A stretch of 64,000 nucleotides of DNA, from the NCBI RefSeq assembly GCF_000276665.1, contig NW_004955423.1, positions 2,145,879 to 2,209,878 on the forward strand, read 5' to 3'. The notes below the pieces were generated by a model. It searched no databases and was not told the origin of the DNA. It saw only the letters and a program-made list of their open reading frames with translations. Positions 1 through 53,400 of this stretch are shown here, piece after piece. Position numbers and translations under genes: made by a program. Numbering within the stretch: position 1 is the stretch's first letter; every line of letters starts with the position of its first letter. The DNA comes from Chinchilla lanigera (taxonomy: Eukaryota; Chordata; Mammalia; Rodentia; Chinchillidae).

Positions 1-51
1 GTTGTCTGTCTGTTAATGTTTTCCTCATTTAAAAAAAAAAAAAAATCTGCT

Positions 52-191
52 AAATTCTTACTAGTTTCGGGGCTGGGGATTTTGCTCAGTGGCACAGTGC
101 CTGCCTGGCAAGTACAAGGTCATGAGTTTGATTCCCGGTAACAGAAAACAACAACAACAACAAAAAACAACCAAAAATTCTTACCAGTTTC
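52..191 (+). mobile_element. ID SINE with target-site duplication
   Basis: A tRNA-Ala-like head (GGGGCTGGGGATTTTGCTCA) at about 69 is followed by a CAA-rich tail. A 17-bp direct repeat with one mismatch flanks it (52-68 and 175-191), so the insertion boundaries are secure. Confidence 0.85.
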
Positions 192-214
192 ATGGCTTTC
201 TCTCTTTTTGGTTC

Positions 215-660
215 ATATCTTTCTTGCCTAGATTACCTAAAGAGCCTACTAATTGGTCTCCTTGCCTCTGCCTACCTGTTGTAATTCTTAGCTCAGCAGC
301 CAGAGTGATACTGTTAAAGAAAGCTGTATTATATGACATTCTTTTGTTCAGAACCCACTAACTGCTTTTAATCTTTCTCAGAGTAAAGGAACTGCAATGG
401 CTACATATGACCTATAGACCCCTGTCACATACTTCTCTTACCGTTTCTTTTTCCACTCTTGCCACTGCCCATTTCTCCAAGCTTATTAGCATCTTAAATA
501 TTCTCCGACCAGCCAAGGCCCAATCCTCTTTCCAGACTTTTGCACCTGCTGGTTCCTCTGACATATTTTCAGAGATAGGAACAGCTTCCTCCATTACTTC
601 TTATTAGATCTTTACATAAATGGCTCTTTCTCAACGAGGTCTTCCCTAAGCACTCTTTTT
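215..660 (+). repeat. Probable old L2 LINE 3' fragment
   Basis: The stretch reads like L2 3' sequence: a pyrimidine-rich run with a phrase resembling 'cctctgacatattttcagag' and later 'gaggtcttccctaagcactc'. It is highly diverged. The open frames here have no gene-like similarity and are chance frames. Confidence 0.4.
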
Positions 661-663
661 CTC

Positions 664-812
664 TTTTTTTTTTTTTTCTTAAGATAATGTATTGCTATGT
701 AGTTCAGGCTGGCCTTCAACTGTGTAACCCAAGCTGGCCTCAAACTCCTGGCAATCCTCCTGCTTTAGCCTCCTGAATGCTGGGATTATAGGAGTACGCC
801 ACCACATCCAAC
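664..812 (-). mobile_element. B1 SINE
   Basis: Poly-T at the left, then the complement of a B1 body including 'gctgggattataggagtacg'. It carries the duplicated 'ggctggcct' segment typical of B1 copies in this window. Confidence 0.8.
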
Positions 813-1100
813 CTAAGCAGTTTCTTTAAAATTACAACTTTCTCCCTTCTCAGTACTATTCCCTATTTCTAGGAAGAAAAGTAGAATGAACTGGAAAAGG
901 GTGTATCACCAGAGAATAATATGATGTATGTTACATTTAAAAAAGATACCCCCCTCCAGTAAAAGATACCCCTTGTCAAGACAGAAGAAACTCTTCTGTT
1001 TTGTTCTCTGCAGCAATTAAAGCAGAATCTAGCATGTAAGAAAGAGTTCCAAGTTATCCCAAAACGACAAAAACAGTTAAACAGAATTTCCTTTTCGAAA

Positions 1101-1271
1101 GCCAGGCATGGCAGCACACACCTGTAATCCCAGCACTCAGAAAGCTGAGGACTGCCTCAAATTTGAGACCAGCCTAGGTTACAAAGTGAGTCCAAGGCCA
1201 GCCTGAATTACAAGAGTGAGACTCTGTCTCAAAACACCAAACCCCCTGCCAAAAAAGAAAAAGAAAAAAAG
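1101..1271 (+). mobile_element. B1 SINE
   Basis: B1 body from 'gccaggcatggcagcacac' through 'gagactctgtctcaaaac' with an A-rich tail, including the internal duplication of 'aaggccagcctgaa'. Confidence 0.85.
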
Positions 1272-1430
1272 AACAGCAAAATTTTTTCATATTTTTCCTT
1301 TTGGTTAGCCCAAATAACCTATGTTTGATAATTCAAAAATAAAAATAATAATATATGTTAGAAAACATTCAAAAAGCACATCTTCAAAATATAGTAATTT
1401 AAAGCTCATATAAAATTATTATTTTATTTT

Positions 1431-1582
1431 ATCTTTTGTCTTTTTGAGACAGGGTCTCACCATGCAGTTCAGAGTGGCCTTGGGCTCACTTTGTAGCCCA
1501 GGCTGGTCTGGAACTCGCAATGATCCTCCTGCCTCAGCCTCCTGAGTGCTGGGATTACAGGCATGCACCACCATGCCTGGCT
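1431..1582 (-). mobile_element. B1 SINE
   Basis: Reverse-orientation B1: 'ttttgagacagggtctcacc' at the left and 'gcatgcaccaccatgcctgg' at the right. Confidence 0.88.
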
Positions 1583-1644
1583 TAAATTTAGAAAAATACA
1601 ATACCTTACTTCATCATGGATGAAATTTAAAGAGGGTTTTTGTG

Positions 1645-1814
1645 TCAAAATATAATTTTTTTTGAGACAAGGTCTTGCTGTGTAGTTCAGGCTGGCCTTG
1701 AACTCACTAGGTAGCACAGTCTGGCCTTGAACTCCCAGTGAACCTCTTGCCTCAGCCTTCCAAGTGCTGGGATTACAGGTGTATACCACTATGCCCCACT
1801 CAAAATATAATTTT
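1645..1814 (-). mobile_element. B1 SINE with 15-bp target-site duplication
   Basis: Reverse-orientation B1 flanked by a perfect direct repeat TCAAAATATAATTTT at 1645-1659 and 1800-1814. The duplication overlaps the start of the poly-T. Confidence 0.9.
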
Positions 1815-1860
1815 AATTCAACTCTGATTTAGAAAAAAATATCTTGATGCAATTTTGTGG

Positions 1861-1931
1861 TTCTAGGGAGTGAACCCATGGCCTTATACATACAAGGCAA
1901 GAGCTCTACCACTGAGCCACATCCCCAGACC
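1861..1931 (-). mobile_element. ID-like SINE (older copy)
   Basis: Complement of an ID body: 'ggagtgaacccatggcctta', then 'actgagccacatccccagac'. More diverged than the young ID copies. Confidence 0.75.
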
Positions 1932-2114
1932 TTGACTCAGTTTTGAAGACTATGAATTACTACCAGCTTGTGATGAAACTTGTTCTATACTATGACAGGT
2001 AAATCAACGTTAACAATCCAGATAACGGACAATGAGGCAATTCAGTGGAAAGAACAGCTTTATGCACTAGGGAAAGATTTTTCAAAAGAGCTGAAAAAGC
2101 TGCTTTATGTTTAG

Positions 2115-2302
2115 GTCCTAAAATAGGCTTTCAATTCTTTATGCACATTAGAATCACGTAGGGGGCTTTTAAGAAATACTAATGTCTGAGTTCAACTCTA
2201 ATAAAATGAATCTCAGTCTCCAGGGGTACAGCCAAGTCTCTGTAGTTGTAAATCTCCCCAGGTAATTCTGACATACAAGTGGCACGAGAATCACTGTTCT
2301 AC
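2115..2302. mobile_element. MER5A-like hAT-Charlie relic
   Basis: Contains 'gcacattagaatcacgtagg' and later 'ccaggtaattctgacatac', the near-palindromic arrangement of MER5A elements. Identification is from recalled consensus. Confidence 0.6.
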
Positions 2303-3006
2303 AAGTTCTATTATTGATTACCATTTCAAATGGAAGGATAGTTATTTATGTCAGCTTTTCCTTACTGTCCCACTGACTGAAAAGATTTCTCAGCGTTAGT
2401 CACTGTCATGAATATGGCATTTTTTGAGGTTTCACTTGGAAACCGTAGTTATAAGTAGTCCTATCCTGTCAGAATCTGAAGGTTCTAAATTAGTTATCTT
2501 ACTTGTGATCATTCTGTACTCAACACTTTTCTGAAAGTCAGCAAAGCTAGTCTAAGTAACTTTTATGGTAGTTATAGACTTTGACCTACAGTAACAGAGA
2601 GTAAAGGTTTTCAAAAATAACTTAAGTAACATTAAATTGTTTGGGGAACAGAATTTTATAATATCCTTTATCAGAACAATGCATAGTTTTCTGGCTTAGT
2701 TTCTCCAATCTGTCTATTAAATTTCTCCATTAAAAGTAGTGAGGATATGAAATAAATTCCTATGTACTCATCATAACTTTGACCGTGATCCAGTGGCTAT
2801 TGGTATAATAACTTCTTATTCAATACCATCCTATCTGGAAAATTGTGAAACAACTTTTATCACTTCATCTAGTCTTTGTTTTAATTTATTGTAAATAATG
2901 CAGAAGGTAACTGGAAGAGATTTAACAGTTACTTAATAACAATTACTTTAGAAGATGATAAAATAGTTTATAAATATTAGAGGAAAAGGACATTTGAATT
3001 TCCCCA
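2303..3006. other. Unique AT-rich sequence
   Basis: No exon, RNA gene or recognisable repeat seen. It lies downstream of the last RPAP2 exon in this window, so it is probably intronic if the final RPAP2 exon lies beyond the left edge. Confidence 0.4.
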
Positions 3007-3070
3007 GCCAGGTGTGGTGGTGCATGCTTGAAATCCTAGCACTCAAGAGGCTGAGGCAGAAGGACTGCAA
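3007..3070 (+). mobile_element. 3'-truncated B1 SINE
   Basis: Only the first half of a B1 is present ('agccaggtgtggtggtgcat' through 'gaggctgaggcagaaggact'). Confidence 0.7.
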
Positions 3071-3154
3071 GAAACTTTCTCTGAAAAACTGACATTACTG
3101 TAAAAAACTTAAATTCTACATTGTCTTCTGTGAACAAAAGAAGAAACATGATAT

Positions 3155-3275
3155 GGTAAAGCAGACTCCGTAGGCAGACTTGGGTCAAAACTTAACTACT
3201 AGCTGTGTGATTTGAGAGAAGTTACTGAATCTCTCATCTGTCATCTGTAGAATGATATCATTTAAAAAAATTAAC
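3155..3275 (+). repeat. MIR SINE relic
   Basis: Contains 'ctagctgtgtgatttgagag' followed by 'ctcatctgtcatctgtagaa', matching the MIR core in sense orientation. Confidence 0.55.
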
Positions 3276-4713
3276 ATGTAAAGTACCAAGTAAAGCTTGG
3301 TACCCAATGAGAACTACATGTACTGACCCTAATCAAACATTATTACCAGGGCTGGTTCAAAAGACCAGAAGAAACATGAAACATCTGAATTTCCAGGACA
3401 TATGCAAGTAATAATAAAGTAATCCTGCAGTTGTTTTGAAAAGTATAATTCATACGACATAAGTTACCCTAAAACAAAAAGAAAACTTACCTATAATAAG
3501 GTAATACTAGGTTTAATAACTTGATGAGGGAAAGGGGAGGTAAAAAGAATTAAGATGTCTTCTGTACATCTAGTTCTTCATGATGAATGTAATCACTGTG
3601 TACTGCAAATGTACCAACAAAAACTTAAAAATTAAAAAAACTTGCTATGATAAAAGCTATCAAAATGCTGTGTGAAATCTGCAGTTAAATGTATGTTTTA
3701 TTAAATATATGTAATTAAAAAGAAAAAAAAGATAATTTGTGGTCCATGGTAGAAAAACAAAGAGATCCTTAGAAATAAAAAAACAAAGCAAAACAAGTGA
3801 GAAGAATTGCTACAATAGAATTTCAATTACTATTATCATTTCCATTTGGTGAAAATTCTAAAATTATTGACTAGCTGCAGAATGAGAAGAACAAGAGAAT
3901 GAAGGTAGCTACTAATCCCCTTTTTTGCATGATTCCAAAAAAATCTCTTGCCTAGTACTGAAAAGCTGGGCCCTTTGAAGGCAGTATGCCAGACCAATGA
4001 AATCAGATTCCTTGGGTTAAAGACAGAAGAGTAAGACTCAGATGACAATTTTTTAAGGTTCCCAAAGTGATTACAATCAGCTTCCGAATCTGACCAAACC
4101 TCACTGATTAGAAATGTCTCTGATACTTATTTTTTTTCTATGGGTTTCCACTAAGTTCTGATAATATCAGAATAGTTTCTTAAGAAGATAAATATCCAAT
4201 TAGATATAAGAAAAAAAAATCACTCTAGAAAATACAATCAAAGTAAACTATTATTTATTCTAAAAGGCAGGGTAAAAATGTGTAGTTCAAGACAGATGGA
4301 TTTATTCTTACTTCTGATGTGTCTCCAGTTTGCTTCACCAATTTGCTCAGAAAAGAGTGATTAGATAAGCTTGTCTGCAAGAAGCTAAATGGTAAGTCCT
4401 TAAAACAGTCAATGAAATGCAGAGGAGCACGTGATTTTCATCTTTGCTTGTCTAAATTTTGTCTTAGTATGATACTAACTTTCTGATAAATTCTGAACAA
4501 ATCCTAAACTTTACCATTTAAACATTGTGTTTATTTTTTTAAACTGTACCATCAGTCCATCAGTGCAGACAACTGTTAAGTATTTCTTTCCCTTTTAGAT
4601 ATATGGTCCTGCAGTAGCTGTAAGAGCATCTAAAAACTAGTGTTTCATCACTAACAAGTATGTAGAGAAATTCATCTTTGGCCTTGTTATTTGGCTCAAA
4701 TCCTCCTTATGGA
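3276..4713. other. AT-rich non-coding stretch, possible L1 3' remnant near 3520-3640
   Basis: Around 3560-3640 the words 'atgatgaatgtaatcactgt' and 'aaatgtaccaac' resemble the extreme 3' end of the L1 copy at 44310-44380. The rest is unassigned. Short frames show no protein similarity I recognise. Confidence 0.35.
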
Positions 4714-5206
4714 TGTTATGGCTTGTGCCTAAATGTCCCCCCAAAATGTCTTCTCTTTCTGTCTGCTTTGTAAATCGGTCTATCTCTCTCCCCCTCCCTC
4801 CCACTCTTTGTTACAGCTTGTGTCCCCCCGAAAATCTCATGTAGTCACAGGTAAGGCTTTTTCAGAGGTGGCTGGATCTAGAATGTGTGATGCTGAGATC
4901 AAGGGTGTGTGATTACTAAATTAGTTCAATGATTAGTCTGGCACCCAACCTAAGCTGGGTAGCCTACACAAAAAGGGGCAGAAAGAAGCTGCTCAAGTTG
5001 CATGTAGTTTGCTTGCTGCTTCCTGCCTCTGTCTGCCCTTCTTTTGCCATGGACCATTTCTCCTCTGTGATGTCATGCCACTCTGCCTTGGAAAAAGCCA
5101 ACTATACACCGAAACCTCTACAAACTGTGAGCTAAAAAAACCCTTGCCTCTTTTAACCTTGGGCATTGGGTATTTTGTTTCAGCAACAAGAAAAGTAACT
5201 AAGACA
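4714..5206 (+). mobile_element. MaLR/MLT1-like solo LTR
   Basis: Starts TGTTATGGCTTGTG and ends near 'aaaagtaactaagaca', with an internal 'gaaacctctacaaactgtga' motif typical of MaLR LTR 3' parts. A related LTR lies at 47619-47970. Open frames inside it are not genes. Confidence 0.65.
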
Positions 5207-5384
5207 GTGGCAAAGCATTGTGTCAAATCATCCAAGACTAGGCCAATCTGAGGATCATTTCTGGCATCCTTCAATTTCTGTGTAATCAATGATATTGAAA
5301 TTGTACTGTCTCCATGACAACTAAGGAGTATAACAATCTTAGTACTTATATCATGTCATTCAGATTTATTACCTAAATATGCAC

Positions 5385-5475
5385 ATTTTTTTTTTTGATG
5401 GTGCCAGGGATTGAACCCAGTGCCTTGTGCATGAAAGGCAAGAACTCTACCACTGAGCCACACCTCCAAACCCCC
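5385..5475 (-). mobile_element. ID-like SINE (older copy)
   Basis: Complement of an ID body: 'ggattgaacccagtgccttg' and 'ctctaccactgagccacacc', with a poly-T at the left. Confidence 0.75.
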
Positions 5476-5501
5476 TTCACTTTTAAATATAAACATCCTA
5501 C

Positions 5502-5630
5502 AGCCAGGCATGGTTGTACATGCCTGTAATCCCAGCACTTGGGAGGTCGAGCAGGGAGGATCGCCATGAGTTTGAGGCTAGTCTGGTCTACAAAGCAAGA
5601 CCCTGTCTCAAAAAATGAAAATGAAAAACA
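5502..5630 (+). mobile_element. B1 SINE without the internal duplication
   Basis: B1 body 'agccaggcatggttgtacat' to 'agaccctgtctcaaaaaatg'. It lacks the duplicated 'gttcaaggccagcctgaact' block found in most copies here. Confidence 0.85.
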
Positions 5631-6535
5631 AATATACATATATACGTAAATATCCCAGATAAAATAAAGTGCAATGTCCTTATGTGCTAGTTTGATCAGT
5701 TAGAAAAATCTCACTTGTTCCACTCCACAATTGATATTAATTCTCTATTCTTCCTTTGTAGTGCTTAGCACTTCAAAGCTCTACTATACAATTCAGTATT
5801 AAATTAGTAAACAGTAAATTGCTCAAAGCAGGAATTATATCCAAGTGTCTGTGCAGTGCCTGCCACATAGCAGGAAATGGATAAGTGTTTGTTGAGTAAA
5901 GGAATAAACTTATTCCCTTCATGAAAAAGTTGTAAAAGAAAAGAATAATATAGAAGAGAGGTAATGTGGTGTGGCGTGGAGGGAAAACACTGGACCTTAC
6001 TGTTCACTGTACTCACCCTCTCACAGGAGAGTTCTTCCTTGAGTTGGCATTATGCTTCCTTTCTATTACCATACTGCCTAGAACAGTGGTGGTCATCTGA
6101 TATACAGTGGTACCTTGGTTCAGTAACTTAATTCTAATATATGCTTGTAATTCAGTTGCAACCAGAATCATAGAATGAATTGTGCAACTAGAAAAATGGA
6201 AAGAGTAAAGTTTGTGAACTGGAGCACCCCTATATATTTATTATTTTGCTAAAATCCACAATGTTACTTGCTTTTGTGTCATATAGTTTTCCTTAATTTT
6301 AGGCCATTCTATAAATAAATGATCCAAAATAAAATATACCAAAGTTTGAGCAAATAAGAAGTTGTATTTAATAGAACACACGAAGCAATGTTTAGGGCAA
6401 GAGAAAACAAGAGCATCGTATTTAGATGTATGGCCTTAAAGATAAATCACTTACTTTCTGCATGCTTTAGTCTGCCCGTGGATTCTTCAAGGCTACTGCT
6501 AAAATCAAAATACTGTAACAAAGAAGGAAAAATCA

Positions 6536-49423
<42,888 letters not shown>

Positions 49424-49470
49424 GGGAAGCGGCGTCAGAGGCCGGGGCTCCGCCTCCGTGCGCCTCTCGG

Positions 49471-49587
49471 CAGGGGCGGGGCCGGGCGCGCAGGGGGCGG
49501 GGCCGGGCGCGCAGGGGGCGGGGCCGGGCGCGCAGGGGGCGGGGCCGGGCGCGCAGGGGGCGGGGCCGGGCGCGCAGGGGGCGGGGC
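49471..49587. promoter_or_regulatory. Six GC boxes in a 21-bp tandem repeat
   Basis: GGGCGGGG starts at 49474, 49495, 49516, 49537, 49558 and 49579, exactly 21 bp apart, inside a unit GGGGCCGGGCGCGCAGGGGGC. These are consensus Sp1/KLF sites. The array sits between the two divergent start regions. Confidence 0.93.
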
Positions 49588-49589
49588 AG

Positions 49590-49638
49590 CCCCTTCGCCT
49601 AGGCGCTGGAGGCCTCTGAGGGCCGCGAGGTCTGGCGG
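49590..49638 (+). other. GLMN: Presumed GLMN non-coding exon 1
   Basis: A strong donor (GGCG|GTAAGT) at 49639 follows the GC-box array. Human GLMN has a non-coding first exon and its ATG in exon 2, as here. The 5' boundary is not visible; the start shown is a guess. Confidence 0.6.
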
Positions 49639-50388
49639 GTAAGTAGGCGCAGGTAGGCCGGGCAGTCTCAGTTCGCGGTTGTCGGGGAGCCGCGGACGAC
49701 GCGGCGTGGAGGGGCGGCGTAGAGGGGCCGCGAGGCCCCTTGCGAGGTGGTGCGGCCGGATCTCCTTGGAGCAGGAATCCGGAGAAATGGCTTCCTCTGG
49801 ACGCCGATCCCTAGCGCGTAGGGGAGTGTATCGCTAGCGAGCGTGAGGACCTGCGCGGCGCCCCTGCCTTCTCCCGGGGAAATGATGGTCGGCGGGCGGT
49901 GACCGCCTGAGGACGCCGCTTGCCGGGGCTCGGTGGAAGGAGGGATTTTACTCACTGGATTGATAGCTCCGACCGAGAAGTGCGGTGGAGGATATCTGAA
50001 TCTTCCTCTCCTTTGGTTGACTTAATTGTGTTGGATTCCAGCGTTTGTCAAGTGGAACATTAAAAATTTTCCGAATGATTAGAATTTTAATTTTAGGCCC
50101 GCCTTTTGGAAGAAGTATCCAGAAAAGAAATACTTTTAACTTTTTAAAGCCCTTTAATCTGTATTTGCCTTTCCTCTAGGGAGCACTCTAGATGGTTCTT
50201 ACTTTCCTTCTGGTACCTTTCAGAACTACTGTATGCCCTTTAAAATATGCAGTAGGAGGAAGGTGCTATAGAGTCAATAACTTTACAATCAATTAAAATT
50301 TCACATTTTCTTCATTGTGTTTTTTAATAATTAGAATGAGACACGTTATGTACTGTCACAGTTTAACTGTGTTTGTATAGTATTTCAG

Positions 50389-50453
50389 AATCAAAACAGG
50401 AAAAATAATTAGGAATGGCTGTGGAGGAACTCCAGTCCATAATAAAGAAATGT
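50389..50453 (+). CDS. GLMN: GLMN exon 2 with start codon
   Basis: Acceptor TATTTCAG at 50381-50388, a 26-nt 5' UTR, ATG at 50415, MAVEELQSIIKKC, donor TGT|GTAAGT. Coding part 50415-50453 (13 codons). Human begins MAVEELQSIIKRC. Confidence 0.95.
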
Positions 50454-53400
50454 GTAAGTAGAGTGGATATTTTTGTGTATGTCCATGTCTTTATTATGTT
50501 TTGTTAGTAAAATTTAATACCTTTCAAACTATTAAGAGGAGGTTAATTTTACTTTTGTGGTCACTCTAATTATTTTTCTTCAGTCCTTGGTTGTTTTGCT
50601 TTTTGAAATAGAATCTCTCTATGCAGTTCAGGTTGGCCCTGAACTCACTGCGTAGCACAGGCTGGCCTTGAACTTGCGAAGATTCTCCTGCCTCAGATAG
50701 TGGAGTGCTGGGATTACACACGTGAGGCACCAAAACAGGCTTAAGTAACATTAAAATGAAAAGGGTTATGACTGGTGTGGTCGGGCACACCTGTAGTCCC
50801 AGCACTGGAGAGGCTGAGGCAAGAGGGTCACCTCCAGTACATGGCCAGCCTGAACTGTATAACGAGACCCTAAACCAAATGATAATAATTTTAATGCTGA
50901 TCTTTTTAATGGATTTCAAGGTTATTAGTTAAAGAACTTTTTAGGGTAATCCTAATTTTCATACATGTATTTATGTGTAATTTATCTAGAATTCAAAGCA
51001 GGTTTTTAAAAATTAAGAAGTTGCCATAATTGAGTTTTTGTTTGTGTATGTGCTTTTGTGTGTGTGTGTGTGTTTACCAGCAAATCTTAGACGAGGATGA
51101 CTTTAAAGAAGAAGACTTTAGCCTGTTTCAGTTAGCAGGCCAAAAATGCATAGAAGAAGGACACATAGACCAGTTATTAGAAATTACTCAAAATGAAAAG
51201 AATAAGGTAAGTGCAATTTTTATGTTTACTTTTAAGTCTTTACTTGGGAAGAGAATAATCATGTGTTGCTACTATTCATCTTATCATTTACCATCAAACA
51301 TTTAATCCACTTAAATTTCTATTGTAGAAAACAAAAAAAATTAGTAATATTCATGTACATTCAGGTACATACAGTCTTGTGGAAGAGATAAGCATGCAAA
51401 CAACTAGCGATCAGAAGAGTAAATAAGTGTTGTATTTAAAGTATAAGTACAAGGCTTTAGAAGAAACAGGATTATTTCTGGTGCAGGAGAGAAATACAAA
51501 TATCAAACAGACTAGATATTCATTTCTGGTAATCAGCCCGCTCTCTTCTAGCCAGAGGTAAATGGAAAACCACATTTTAAGTCAAACAATATTTTATGTA
51601 TACAGAATCAGAATGGGAGAGTTGGCCAATATCATCAAGATATAATAGTCTAGAAATCATTCTTTGCAATGGGAAAGGACCTATTGTGGATCATGAACAA
51701 CTTTTTCCTGGGACACAGCGTTGGCAACAGTGCCAAGTTTTGTCTTTGGACTCTCCTCTATAGCGTTAGAAAGACTCCCCCTCTCCCAAACATGTAGTGG
51801 TACTTATTTATACAGACACTTCGTAATGTCATAGTCTAGTCATGCTGTGTTTTGGAGAATTCTTAAGTTGTTTTTCCTTTTCTTTTTTTCTTTTTTTGTA
51901 ATGCTGGTGATGGAATGCAGGGCAGCAAGCACTTTACCACTGAGCTTGACACCCATAACAGAAGATTTCTAAGACTTTTTAATCACGCATTGTTGTAGAT
52001 TTTCTTGGTTCAAATGGCGTATCCCTTTTTAAATTTTAGAGAACATTCTATTTTTGATATGTTTATTATACCTTGATAGCTTAAAATACAGTGAATTTCA
52101 TGTTGTTTAATTCTCCATTTTTCCCAGTTGCAATTTCAGAAGACAATTTTTAACAGTACCTAGCTTTTAGCTACTGCTACTACAATTAATAGTAAGTTTA
52201 CTATGTAATACATGCTCTTTTAAGTGCACATCTGTTAACTTGTTTAGCTTCTCCAAAATCTGTAAGATAGGTAACATTTTGTAATGTCTGTAATTCCAGC
52301 TTCTTGAGTCTGCAGCAAGAGGAGCACTTTTTTTTTTTTTTTGTCTTTTTGAGACAGGGGTCTCACCATGCAGTTCAGGCTGGCCTTGAGCTCACTTTGT
52401 AGCCCAGGCTGGTCTTGAACTCACAGTGATCCCTGCCTCAGCCTCCCAAGTGCTGGGATTTAAGCGTGCACCACCACACCCGGTGAAGAGATCACTTTTG
52501 TCCATGATCAGCCTGCGCAACATAGTGAGATCCCTATCTCAAAAATTTTTTTGTTTTCCTCTTGTAAATGAGAAATCATCACTGGAAGATTAAATGACTT
52601 TCCCCAAATATACTCAACTTTTATCTAGAGTTCTGACCTCTGGGGCTTGGATCTCTTAACCATACTGGGTAGCATCCAGTAGCACTTAAAAGGAAGCTTT
52701 AGGGTAGAATAAAAGAGACTTGAGTGATGGTAAGGGTGAGACAGGTTGAGGCATCAAGGATGGCTGGGTTTCCAGCCTCTGGAAGGATAATACAGTATAT
52801 GATGTCCTGAACACAATAAGGCCAGACAAGTAAAGAAGAAAATGAGCTGACTTACAAATTTTGTGGTTAAGATGTAGCACACAATTAGAAAGTAGGGTTT
52901 TGAACTCAGAGATAGAGGAGATTTAGATAGAGATTTATTTCTAGATTAGGTAATTGAAGCATTGGGGACTTAAGAAGAGTTTACCTGAGTCCGCAAAAAA
53001 GGGGGAGGAGAGGCAGATAATCCCCCGCTTGAGGAATTAAGGAGCAGCTGGGGAAGAAGAGGCGAACAAAGAGGTGAGGGTCAGTACTGCACCAATGAGA
53101 GGGAGATGAGAAGTGTAACCAGTTGTTCCGCAGGCGTTGTATGCCTCAGTGCTTTATATTTAGCATGTTCTAAATACCTGATGGGATTTAAGCATAGTGA
53201 AGCTTAGGCTTAATAGCTTGAAAATCACCTTTGTAATGTGTCATATTTTAGATAGGATCATTCTCTGTTATGGAGAACTGTCCTGCGGGTTGCAGGGTCC
53301 TCAGCAAAAACCTTGGCCTCTGCCTGTTAGATACCAGTGATCAGCTCCTTGCAACCCCAGTAATGACAATAAATCTTGTCTCCAGACCTTGCCAGATGTC

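Noticed and set aside
4310..4395. Candidate last RPAP2 exon on the minus strand
   Set aside because: Translation of all frames does not match the RPAP2 C-terminal segment; the true exon is probably off the left edge.
6465..6520. Possible extra RPAP2 exon on the minus strand (TTTTAG ... CAGAAA|GTAAGTG)
   Set aside because: It contains an early in-frame stop in the phase set by exon 10, and its translation does not resemble the RPAP2 C-terminus.
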